Of a stretch of 64,000 nt of DNA, positions 10,583-17,344 are shown one piece after another (within the stretch, counting starts at the first letter, position 1; the number at the start of each line of letters is the position of its first letter). The notes beneath the pieces are model-generated. The model was not told the origin of the DNA and did not search any database. It worked only from the letters and a program-made list of their open reading frames with translations. The translations under genes and the position numbers were made by a program. This DNA is from Marinobacterium sp. xm-d-530 (lineage in GTDB: Bacteria; Pseudomonadota; Gammaproteobacteria; Pseudomonadales; Balneatricaceae), in NCBI RefSeq assembly GCF_013283365.1, contig NZ_WBYM01000001.1, positions 1-64,000 on the forward strand. The letters run 5' to 3'.

Positions 10583-11735
10583 AATAGCTGATCCTAATTG
10601 TGATACACCTGCTTCAATCCATGCTTGCCGCCCGGAAACGGTGCGGCAGTGTCCATAAAGTAGTAAACCTGCTCCAGTAAATCATCCATGTTTTGCACTG
10701 ATGATTCCGGGTTATCGTCTCGTGCAGTGCATGCCACAGTTTTTCAATTTTGTTATGCCATGGGCTATAAACCGGCAAGAACAGTAATTTGAACTTTGGG
10801 TTGTCGCTCAGCCACTTCTGGGTTTTCTTGCTCTTGTGGATGATGTAATTATCCACGATTAACCGAATGCTTTTAGCCCGACGATACTGACCTTTAAGCT
10901 TTTCCAGCAATTCAATAAATAAGTCACTGGTCTTGCGCTCGCCACCTACATAAACGATTTGCCCTGTCTGGCCGTGTAATGCTCCCGCCAGATAATGTTT
11001 CTTGTTCTGTCCTGGTGTTGCCACTTTACGCTGCGCGCCACGGTGCCCCCAATCTGCACCGATTTTAGGATTCAGATGGATGTCCACTTCATCCTGGTAA
11101 AACACCGGGTGGTCAATACTGTTATCTGCCAACGCCTCCCGGATAACCGCCAGTTTCTCCTTTTTATCCGGGTCTTGGATATAAAGCGTTGGCGCAGCTC
11201 GCCGCCAGACAATTCCTGCTTTGGGCAACCAGCGTCTGATTGTTGAACTGTGGATCTGAATGTTGCATAACTTGTTCAGTAACAGCGCAAACAACTCAGT
11301 ACTCCAGCGTGAACGCTGATATCCAAGCGTCCTTGGCGTGTACTTCAGCAAAATTTTCAGCACGCCACAGATAAAATCCCGATTCAGCCTAACGGGGCGA
11401 CCAACGCCTTTAGTTTTTAGACCATCAACACCGGCAACGTCATACCATTTCAACCAGCGGTTAAGCGATGACCGCCCCGCTTGCAGTAGGCTCGCAACCT
11501 CTGACTTGGTTTTACCTTTCAACACCAGCAAGACGGCATTCGCACGGCGGCAAAGGTCTCTATCTCGTGTTTTATGAATAATCTTCTTCAATCGGCGGGT
11601 TTCCGCGCCATATAAAAATGCTATCCTGTTCATACTCAATGCGTTTGTGGGTTTGGTTTGTTTGGCGACTGATCTGATCGCGCAAACCGCATTGAGTTCC
11701 CTTACCTGAGTGATCTACTATTTGGCACAGTTATT
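10583..11735 (-). mobile_element. IS630-family insertion sequence
   Basis: The ends are imperfect inverted repeats: AATAGCTGATCC at 10583 and the complement of AATAACTGTGCC ending at 11735. Both are flanked by TA (10581-10582, 11736-11737), the target used by IS630/Tc1-mariner elements. The element encodes one DDE transposase on the minus strand. A 10-bp inverted repeat, ACTCAATGCG at 11634 and CGCATTGAGT at 11688, brackets the transposase start region and may regulate it. Boundaries are inferred from these signals and could be off by a few bases. Confidence 0.75.
10614..11633 (-). CDS. IS630-family transposase with frameshifted C-terminus
   Basis: DDE transposase of the IS630 family, with an N-terminal helix-turn-helix region (LLQAGRSSLNRWLKWY, ~55) and DDE domain: first Asp in FYQDEVDIHL, second in RLIVDNYIIHK, Glu in PWHNKIEKLWHAL. 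The last ~30 residues of this frame look wrong. A neighbouring frame from about 10692 to 10594 encodes MDDLLEQVYYFMDTAAPF followed by PGGKHGLKQV, the usual IS630 C-terminus. One base has been lost near 10690-10692, so the tail is altered though the catalytic residues remain. I chose the ATG at 11633 over the in-frame TTG two codons earlier. Confidence 0.8.
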   Translation of the reverse strand: MNRIAFLYGAETRRLKKIIHKTRDRDLCRRANAVLLVLKGKTKSEVASLLQAGRSSLNRWLKWYDVAGVDGLKTKGVGRPVRLNRDFICGVLKILLKYTPRTLGYQRSRWSTELFALLLNKLCNIQIHSSTIRRWLPKAGIVWRRAAPTLYIQDPDKKEKLAVIREALADNSIDHPVFYQDEVDIHLNPKIGADWGHRGAQRKVATPGQNKKHYLAGALHGQTGQIVYVGGERKTSDLFIELLEKLKGQYRRAKSIRLIVDNYIIHKSKKTQKWLSDNPKFKLLFLPVYSPWHNKIEKLWHALHETITRNHQCKTWMIYWSRFTTLWTLPHRFRAASMD

Positions 11736-11857
11736 TAGAAGGCGCAAAGGGAAAAGAAAAGATTAAGGCTATTGGTCGAGAAGCTAAATCGTTATCGGGG
11801 CCAACTATTCAGACAACGAACCCTTTTTCACACACTAGAAGTTTTATCGGAAATTTC

Positions 11858-12106
11858 ATGCTGGCTGAAAAGATATTGCAGCATGGTATTTTTACTTTGA
11901 ATAGCTCAAAGTTAAGAGCCGCGCCGAGAGTAATCATGCATCAACTAGAAAAAACTGATGGTGGGCTAAGCGATATAGAGGAGCGTGTCTTACGTGAACT
12001 TGCAAGTGGTATGGGAGCAAGGGAAGTTCTGATCCATACTGGCAGTAAAATCAATGTGCGCGCACAGAGCTATGATGGTATTAAAGCTAAAATCAAAGCC
12101 ACTTAA
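11858..12106 (+). CDS. Hypothetical protein, possibly truncated by IS630
   Basis: The 82-residue frame is unrecognised. The frame is open upstream of the ATG, back to the IS630 boundary near 11738 (coding for a GKEKIKAIGREAKSLSG stretch), and then meets no start codon, so the true gene may have begun further left and lost its 5' end, or this may be a remnant. The C-terminal part (ERVLRELASGMGAREVLIHTGS) looks like a folded helical domain. No ribosome-binding site is obvious before 11858. Confidence 0.4.
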   Translation: MLAEKILQHGIFTLNSSKLRAAPRVIMHQLEKTDGGLSDIEERVLRELASGMGAREVLIHTGSKINVRAQSYDGIKAKIKAT

Positions 12107-12291
12107 CAAGTTGCTTAATTTCGTTCCGGCCACAAAAGGCGTGGCCTCCACTGGACTGCCTACGCTGCGCTGCGGCAGCCAATTAGCAAAGCGTTCTGCT
12201 AACACCTAAAAGCGGACTTTACAGCCTTAAAGTTGGAATGTCTGCAATTGGCACATAAGTAATATTCATAAAGTGCGAATACTACATTAGC

Positions 12292-12696
12292 TTACTTTAC
12301 TGCAAAAACCGTAACCAATGTCTTCATTGAGTCACCCGTAATCATAACAAAGTACATTTTGCTCCCCACATGCTGCCATAACTCGGCCTCTTGTGCATAT
12401 TTTTTGGCTTTTTGGATAGCGACACTTTCTGGTAACTGGGCTTTAGTTAGCCCCGAGCATAGCAGCTTAGTGCACAAAGCCTTCCAAGGATGCTTAGGTA
12501 CACCGTCAGAAAGCCGTTCCACAAACCGTTCCAGTGCATGACGAGTCACCACGACAGGTCCAATGTTCGGAACGTTGATGACCTCATCGATGCCTCTCAC
12601 TGTAAGATTATCGACGCTGTATTCTTCGAAGGAATGTGAGAGCCAATCGTCCCGCTTCTCTACCGAGATCTGTGCTTCATGGTATCGAGTGAGCAA
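12292..12696 (-). CDS. Hypothetical protein downstream of ssb
   Basis: The 134-residue product is not recognised. It contains a TRHALERFVERL segment that is typical of small element-encoded proteins with a BrnT-like or RelE-like 'H-A-x-x-R' start, followed by a mixed alpha/beta tail ending in a strand (YFVMITGDSMKTLVTVFAV); a RelE-like fold is only a guess. It begins with TTG at 12696, 8 bases after the ssb stop and preceded by CTAGG, so the two are co-transcribed. A conjugative-element accessory role is inferred from context only. Confidence 0.5.
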   Translation of the reverse strand: MLTRYHEAQISVEKRDDWLSHSFEEYSVDNLTVRGIDEVINVPNIGPVVVTRHALERFVERLSDGVPKHPWKALCTKLLCSGLTKAQLPESVAIQKAKKYAQEAELWQHVGSKMYFVMITGDSMKTLVTVFAVK

Positions 12697-12704
12697 AAAC
12701 CTAG

Positions 12705-13094
12705 TCAGGCTGTAAAGTGAATGCTGAGTTGAGCGTTGTTTCTGTAACTTTTTGATGGCTCCTTTACTGACCCGGATTTGAAGGCCGTTGCCACTTCGGT
12801 CAATCGATGCTTAATGCCATCTTTCTCCCATGAGCGCGTGCGCTGAGGCCCTTGAACAAAAAGCTTCGCTCCTTTTTGGATCAAATCTTTTGCCCTTAGC
12901 CCTAACTTAAATCCACCACGATCTCGAAAAACGACCCGATGCCATTCCGTATGCTCTTTGAGCTCATTGGATTGACGGTCGCGCCATTTCTCAGAAGTGG
13001 CCAGTGAAATGCTGGTCACTAAATCACCTGATGGATAGGCTCGCGTCTCTGGCTCAGAGCCAACGTAGCCTATGAGTGTTACTTGGTTTTTCAT
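12705..13094 (-). CDS. ssb: Single-stranded DNA-binding protein (element-type SSB)
   Basis: The OB-fold start MKNQVTLIGYVGSEPETR, the WHRVVFRDRGGFKLG strand and KGAKLFVQG region identify an SSB. It binds single-stranded DNA during replication or conjugative transfer. The protein is only 129 residues and ends in LSIHFTA, lacking the acidic C-terminal tail (DDDIPF type) through which housekeeping SSBs recruit partners. SSB next to an AcaB/PFL_4669-like gene is typical of integrative conjugative elements. The start has a good GAGGAGAACATC ribosome site. Confidence 0.88.
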   Translation of the reverse strand: MKNQVTLIGYVGSEPETRAYPSGDLVTSISLATSEKWRDRQSNELKEHTEWHRVVFRDRGGFKLGLRAKDLIQKGAKLFVQGPQRTRSWEKDGIKHRLTEVATAFKSGSVKEPSKSYRNNAQLSIHFTA

Positions 13095-13109
13095 GATGTT
13101 CTCCTCGTC

Positions 13110-13436
13110 TTAGTTGAACTCTGTGCACACAGTCGCTTCTACCCGGCTGGGCAAAGAAGACTGACGACGCAGATAGGTTGGTATTTCGAGTAAAGCCATG
13201 TCGTACTGATGTGGCTCTTTGTAAAACGCAGATGTCAAACGGGGCATACCAGGAGCTTTAGGCACTGCCATTGGACGACGTTTTGGTGTTGGTGTGAGCA
13301 ATCGCTTGATTTGAGTAAGTACAAATCGAAACGGGCGCACGCTTTGACGAGCAAGCAATCGCAAAAGCGACCAGCTTAGTTTTGCAAGCAACATAATGCC
13401 TGCGATTTGGATGATAAATCCGAAGATATATTCCAT
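13110..13436 (-). CDS. Hypothetical small membrane protein
   Basis: The 108-residue product has one N-terminal hydrophobic segment (residues ~5-27) followed by a basic, Arg/Pro-rich cytoplasmic region (RLLARQSVRPFRFVLTQIKR). I do not recognise a family. The ATG at 13436 has GGAG six bases upstream. It lies 15 bases before ssb on the same strand and is likely the first gene of a three-gene unit (13436 to 12292). Confidence 0.6.
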   Translation of the reverse strand: MEYIFGFIIQIAGIMLLAKLSWSLLRLLARQSVRPFRFVLTQIKRLLTPTPKRRPMAVPKAPGMPRLTSAFYKEPHQYDMALLEIPTYLRRQSSLPSRVEATVCTEFN

Positions 13437-13803
13437 GGGTGACTCCTTAATTTGGTTTTGAAGGAGTCAACCCCAACTGGGGAAAACTCCCCCAGTTGGG
13501 TGGTGAAAAGGCGAACCGTAAGGAACGCATGGTTGAGCATGTAAAAACATGCAGGCTATTTGTTTAAGGAGGCTAGCTACCTCTTAGTACCACTGAGAAT
13601 ACTCAGCGGCGGGCTTCCTTTGAGCTCATGCTCTTAGGCGCAGATATCACTGAAACAGATCAGCAATATTTGATAGTCAGTGTAACCGTCTTATCCAGAC
13701 AGGATAGTTAGAAAGATGCTCAATTCTTCCACCTAGCTGAAAGGCCATTACCTCACAGAGGATTAGGCTAGGGACTGATTATTGTCATATCAGGAGCAAA
13801 CTT
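13437..13803. promoter_or_regulatory. Divergent regulatory region with two inverted repeats
   Basis: No gene lies here; it separates the leftward ssb unit from the rightward AcaB-like gene. It holds GACTCCTT (13441-13448) paired with AAGGAGTC (13461-13468), and a perfect 11-bp stem CCCAACTGGGG (13472-13482) with CCCCAGTTGGG (13490-13500) around a 7-base loop. The first repeat includes the ribosome site of the leftward gene. Such stacked palindromes could be an operator, an attenuator or part of a transfer origin; the sequence alone does not decide. Confidence 0.5.
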
Positions 13804-14571
13804 ATGGCCCAAGCAAAACCCAATTACTCAAAACCCATCTTTGAACAATCATTCACAATTAACAGCTTACAGGCACAACGTGTCGTTGACCGTGTTTTTA
13901 GACGGACGGTCAGTGCGCTCTACGGAATCGATGTCATCCTACGCATCATTGGCGATGAGAACGAAATTGATGAAGTGGAACAGATCATTAGCCATCTGAT
14001 CGAGGATTGCGCTAAGGCGGTAGACAACGAACAAGCTCGTTTGGACAAACTGATGGAGTCCAACGGCATCGATGAAGTACCTGACTACACCGATCCGATA
14101 ACCTTCAACGCAAAAATAAGCTCGCCCCAGGTTGGCCAGTTTGTTGGCTTAGTTCGCAAACTCGATGCGTTGATGATCTCAATGGACACACTCTGGTTAT
14201 CTAGCGTGCTTAGCAACAAGCAACGTGTTGATGGCAACTACGCATGGCAACAGCGCATTATCAAACTTGCACGACGCATTATTGATATCGAAATTCGAGC
14301 ACGAAAATCAGCCCAAGCTAAGGGGAAAGGTCAGCCCGAGCCGATTAGAAGTGTAACTATAGATTTTAAAGACAAGTACTCTTGCTCACATGGGCTAGGA
14401 TATTTTTTAGAGGATATGGTTAAAGGGAATCCAGCTAGTATTCACGTAGATAAGGTTCTACAGGAGATAGAAGATCAGGAATTACTTAATGCTATCTATT
14501 TCAATAGAAAGATTCCAAGCAACACATATGACCGCGCTATAAATGAAATAAAAGAAGCACTAAATTTTTAA
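13804..14571 (+). CDS. AcaB / PFL_4669 (DUF1845)-like conjugative element protein
   Basis: The 255-residue protein resembles the DUF1845 family found next to ssb in integrating conjugative elements. Visible hallmarks are an N-terminal conserved strand-helix region, PITFNAKISSPQVGQFVGLV, and a following helix KLDALMISMDTLWLSSVL. One family member, AcaB, takes part in control of transfer genes, but most are uncharacterised. AGGAGC lies 8 bases before the ATG. The last ~75 residues (from about 14330) are encoded by more AT-rich sequence and look unlike the family, so the gene may have a recombined tail. Family assignment is moderate. Confidence 0.55.
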   Translation: MAQAKPNYSKPIFEQSFTINSLQAQRVVDRVFRRTVSALYGIDVILRIIGDENEIDEVEQIISHLIEDCAKAVDNEQARLDKLMESNGIDEVPDYTDPITFNAKISSPQVGQFVGLVRKLDALMISMDTLWLSSVLSNKQRVDGNYAWQQRIIKLARRIIDIEIRARKSAQAKGKGQPEPIRSVTIDFKDKYSCSHGLGYFLEDMVKGNPASIHVDKVLQEIEDQELLNAIYFNRKIPSNTYDRAINEIKEALNF

Positions 14572-14742
14572 GTACACTCTTCTTGCACTGTTTCTAGAAA
14601 TGTAAGAAAACTCGGAATTTCTTACATTTCTCACTAAGTCATTGAATCGCAAAAGGTCTGGCTAACTCCCTTTTCGGTTGCCCAAAACAAACCTCAGAAA
14701 ATAAGCTATACACACGAAAAAGTTACATTTTTGGTGAAGTAT

Positions 14743-15312
14743 ATGGCACAAGCAAAAACACTTTCTAAGTCCGAACTAAAGCAAGTTTTCGACGTTACCC
14801 AAGCATGCAGTCGCTACCCAGCGCGTGACATAACCATGCTTATGCTCACACACTACTGCGGCCTTCGAATTGGTGAAGTTGCAGCATTGAGATTCAATGA
14901 CATCATCACAAATGACGGCACCCTACTTTCAGAAATAACGCTCAACAAAGAACGAACTAAAAGTAAGCGAGCTAGAAAAATATTCCTACCGAAAAAAATG
15001 ATGCGCCAATTACGTGAATACCTATCAGGACTCACACGACGCCCAGCACACGGTTTTCTATTCTCAACACAGAAGTCTTCACGCTTTAGCGCAAATACAG
15101 CCACACAGCACTTACAGCGCTTGTACGAGCGTGCAGGAATACACGGCGCCACGAGTCACTCGGGTCGCAGGACTTGGCTGACACAGTTGAGCCAAAAAGG
15201 AGTAAGTGTATTTGTGCTCGCTGAAATGGCTGGACACCAAAGCATTCAGACAACACAGAGGTATGTAACAGTAAATGATGAGCTCAAACGTAATGCTGCA
15301 GAACTAATTTGA
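14743..15312 (+). CDS. Small tyrosine recombinase/integrase
   Basis: The ~190-residue protein is a catalytic-domain-only tyrosine recombinase. Visible active-site residues: Arg in CGLRIGEVAAL, Lys region TKSKRARK, His and Arg in HSGRRTW, His in GHQSIQTT and the nucleophile Tyr in QRYV. It lacks an arm-binding N-terminal domain, so it is FimB- or plasmid-recombinase-like. I prefer the ATG at 14743, preceded by GGTGA, to the TTG at 14731. It may have mobilised the older element to the left of the tRNA-Leu remnant. Confidence 0.85.
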   Translation: MAQAKTLSKSELKQVFDVTQACSRYPARDITMLMLTHYCGLRIGEVAALRFNDIITNDGTLLSEITLNKERTKSKRARKIFLPKKMMRQLREYLSGLTRRPAHGFLFSTQKSSRFSANTATQHLQRLYERAGIHGATSHSGRRTWLTQLSQKGVSVFVLAEMAGHQSIQTTQRYVTVNDELKRNAAELI

Positions 15313-15359
15313 ATATAAAACGATGCGCCAGCCTAACTGAATACGCACCTAGGCACGTA

Positions 15360-15524
15360 TTAATTCAGATATTTTGGCAAAACCATAGCCGCTAATGTGC
15401 ATAGCATAGCTAAAACATAAGCGGTTTCTGGAGGGAATGCCCCAGCAAGTGCTGAGAAAACATTACCAAAACCATCCAAAAGTAATGATGCGCCTGCTGA
15501 ACGAGCCATAAAGAAGTTCATCAT
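15360..15524 (-). CDS. Small hydrophobic protein (54 aa)
   Basis: A 54-codon frame starts at the ATG at 15524 (a second ATG follows directly) with AAGGA six bases upstream. The product has two hydrophobic stretches, around MARSAGASLLL and TAYVLAMLCTLAAMVLP, so it should be a small membrane protein. The good ribosome site and clean composition support translation. No family is recognised; a regulator gene on the same strand lies about 170 bases upstream. Confidence 0.5.
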   Translation of the reverse strand: MMNFFMARSAGASLLLDGFGNVFSALAGAFPPETAYVLAMLCTLAAMVLPKYLN

Positions 15525-15692
15525 AAACAATCCTTATTTGCATAATCCCAGTCTTTCACAATGCTAAGGAATGGAATCAGTTCAGACTTTTACTGGATTT
15601 TTTTGTACTCCGCTTATCGGGCACCAGTAAACCTTAGCGGAAATGCAAAATCTGATTTGAAAACTAGACGTAAACGGGTAAACCTTAAAAAC

Positions 15693-16007
15693 CTACTCGG
15701 CCTTTAGTCGATATGTACCACTTCGAGGACCATCGATTCGCGTTATCAAACCTACTTCCTCCAGTTTCTTAAGAGATTTGAAGAACTGCGACCTTGAAAC
15801 AACAATCTCCTGTTTTTTAGTTAGTTCAGAAAACAGCTCAAAGCTTAATGTTGCTTGTGAAGCGTTCTTATCAGCTACATCCCAAAGAATAATTAGTACA
15901 ATACGGTCTGAATCCGTAAGACTCCCTAAACCCAATTCTTGGGCAGCTGAGTCCATTTGTCTAATCAAACCTAGATAAAAACTTAATCTCGCCACGTCCA
16001 AAATCAC
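15693..16007 (-). CDS. Winged-helix DNA-binding protein
   Basis: The 104-residue protein has a MarR/HTH_27-like winged helix: helix FELFSELTKKQEIVVSRSQF, recognition helix SRSQFFKSLKKLEEVGL and wing ITRIDGPRSGTYRL. It is probably a transcriptional regulator in the older element. The start codon (GTG at 16007) has no clear ribosome site, so the true start could be the internal GTG five codons in. Target genes are unknown; the nearby small membrane gene downstream is the closest candidate. Confidence 0.6.
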   Translation of the reverse strand: MILDVARLSFYLGLIRQMDSAAQELGLGSLTDSDRIVLIILWDVADKNASQATLSFELFSELTKKQEIVVSRSQFFKSLKKLEEVGLITRIDGPRSGTYRLKAE

Positions 16008-16199
16008 AATTAATTTAAGAGTTTATAGCATAGTCGATATGCAGGATTTTGCCAGCCACCACAGAAAGCCCTATCAAAATCGGTTCAAAGTGTAGGTTAA
16101 ACAGAGTGTTTAAAAAGACGGAATTTCTTCGCACACTATTTAGCACACCCAATCTTAATACATATAAATAATTGAAATTATTGAAATTTATCAGACGGT

Positions 16200-16259
16200 T
16201 CGCAATTCAAAATCCGTTGCCTATAAAGCGTGTCGGTTCGAGTCCGACCATCGGTACCA
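16200..16259 (+). pseudogene. tRNA-Leu(CAA)-like 3' remnant at island left end
   Basis: From the anticodon loop TTCAAAA through a type-II variable arm, the T arm (GTCGG TTCGAGT CCGAC) and the acceptor strand CATCGGTACCA the sequence matches a leucine tRNA. The 5' half does not: no ACCGATG acceptor strand precedes it and the 5' anticodon stem does not pair. It is therefore a partial tRNA left by integration events, not a functional gene. The intact tRNA-Leu is expected to the left of this window or was displaced by an older element. Confidence 0.75.
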
Positions 16260-16261
16260 TT
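16239..16261 (+). repeat. attL: 23-bp direct repeat
   Basis: CGAGTCCGACCATCGGTACC plus ATT, identical to 26187-26209. It covers the T-loop to CCA end of a tRNA-Leu, a classical tyrosine-integrase attachment core. It is the left boundary of the 9.95-kb island. Confidence 0.88.
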
Positions 16262-16355
16262 GTCCTAATGGTTATTGCTAAGAGAGAATCTCAACCCCTG
16301 AATCTACGGGGCTTTCGGAAGTACACTAGAACTCCAGTTTCCAGTTTTTATTTAG

Positions 16356-16377
16356 TTTCCGCAAGGTTTTCCGCAAG
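16356..16377 (+). promoter_or_regulatory. Probable integrase arm sites, left end
   Basis: Two direct copies of TTTCCGCAAG start at 16356 and 16368, 12 bp apart. The same pair with the same spacing and orientation occurs at 26108-26128 near the right end. Paired short repeats inside both attachment sites are the expected layout of tyrosine-integrase arm sites; binding is not shown by sequence. Confidence 0.6.
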
Positions 16378-16444
16378 AAAACTTATCCATACTGTTTTAG
16401 AAGATGCATGAGCGCCCCAAAAGTTTGAAGCGTCATGCCTAAGT

Positions 16445-16594
16445 TCAATCCTTCAAACTTCCCCGAAGAACTTTAACGCTTTTAGGGGCTTCAACAGCTA
16501 GCTTCGTCTCCGAACCTTTAACTTTGTTAATAACAATCTTGATGTCATCGCCGATGTAGAGCGTTTCACCGTCCTTGATAGTTAGTGCAAGCAT
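16445..16594 (-). CDS. csrA: CsrA-family RNA-binding regulator
   Basis: The 49-residue protein aligns without gaps to the first 49 residues of E. coli CsrA: MLALTIKDGETLYIGDDIKI at the start, VKGSETKLAVEAPKSV in the middle. RNA-contacting Leu4 and Arg44 are kept, while Arg6 is Ile. CsrA dimers bind GGA-containing hairpins in mRNA leaders to repress or activate translation. The start at 16594 is chosen because CsrA begins with ML and AGGAG lies 9 bases upstream; an ATG two codons earlier is also possible. The longer open frame upstream is not part of the protein. Presence on a mobile island suggests control of element or host genes. Confidence 0.88.
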   Translation of the reverse strand: MLALTIKDGETLYIGDDIKIVINKVKGSETKLAVEAPKSVKVLRGSLKD

Positions 16595-17167
16595 ATCCAT
16601 GTGCTCCTGTTTGTTGTGGAAACTTAAGCCTAGAAGATATTTCAGATAATACCAGTCACTACTCAAAGTAATATTGAGGATACACCAGTTAATCGTACGG
16701 CCTTGTCTGCTGATCCTGAGTTTTTGGTTAACCAATGTAAGACTTTCAACAACAAAGTTAAGTAAGCTAATTTTGACTGACTGCTGAGTACTAAGAAAAT
16801 ACTCAATCTTAGAAAGACTCGGACAGTTATGAAGCCACACGTAAATCGCATTCACAAAGACTCTGACCTTAAACAGCCCCTTAAGAGTGAATGTTCCGAT
16901 TCCGCCCCTTTAGAGTAAATTCTCATAACCCGACATTTTAAGAAAACCCCATGAGCGGATTTTAGACTGCCAATCTGCTCAAAACCTTCCCCCTTACATA
17001 TACCAAACGACTCACTACATTTGCTGGCGCGCCAGCCACTTAAATCACTGCAAAAACACATATGAAGTCTGAACAAACGCTGTCAGACAAGGCGAGCAGT
17101 GGCTTCGCTTATGTGTTCTTAGAGTGATTTCCACTCTGATACAAATCTACTGATCAGGCAAAACCTA
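16595..17167. other. Intergenic region between csrA and RHH genes
   Basis: This 570-base stretch holds the divergent promoters of the leftward csrA homologue and the rightward RHH-rep genes. Open frames exist on the minus strand but have no ribosome sites or protein-like features. No clear operator palindrome was found by eye. Confidence 0.4.
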
Positions 17168-17344
17168 ATGAACAACAGAACCAAAAGAATCAAGGTTTCA
17201 CTTACCCGTGATTCCGCAAACAAACTTGATGAAATTTCAGAAGAGGCATCAATGACTCCTTCACAAATCATCAACACCCTTCTAATCAACTCTGACGCCA
17301 ATGACGTCATGGAGAAATACAATGCAAACAAAGCAAACCGTTAA
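17168..17344 (+). CDS. Ribbon-helix-helix (CopG/Arc-like) DNA-binding protein
   Basis: The 58-residue protein has an RHH fold: beta strand RIKVSLT, helix 1 SANKLDEISEEA, turn MTPSQ and helix 2 SQIINTLLINS. Such proteins act as dimeric repressors, for plasmid copy number or element control. It overlaps the start of the Rep-like gene by 23 bases, so the two are co-transcribed and probably translationally coupled. That placement suggests it controls rep expression, as CopG/RepB do in small plasmids. It is too short to appear in most ORF lists. Confidence 0.72.
   Translation: MNNRTKRIKVSLTRDSANKLDEISEEASMTPSQIINTLLINSDANDVMEKYNANKANR

Noticed and set aside
16200-16259. Functional tRNA-Leu
   Set aside because: The 5' acceptor and D arm are absent and the anticodon stem does not pair.
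16172-16411. 79-codon plus-strand frame across the left att site
   Set aside because: It runs through tRNA remnant, att core and arm repeats, has no ribosome site and no protein-like features.
16600-16855. N-terminal extension of the csrA frame (would give 136 residues)
   Set aside because: CsrA begins exactly at MLALT with a Shine-Dalgarno site; the upstream part has no homology or start signal.
16852-17331. Minus-strand frames upstream of the RHH gene
   Set aside because: No ribosome sites, Cys/Ser-rich random-looking products, and the second is antisense to the RHH gene.
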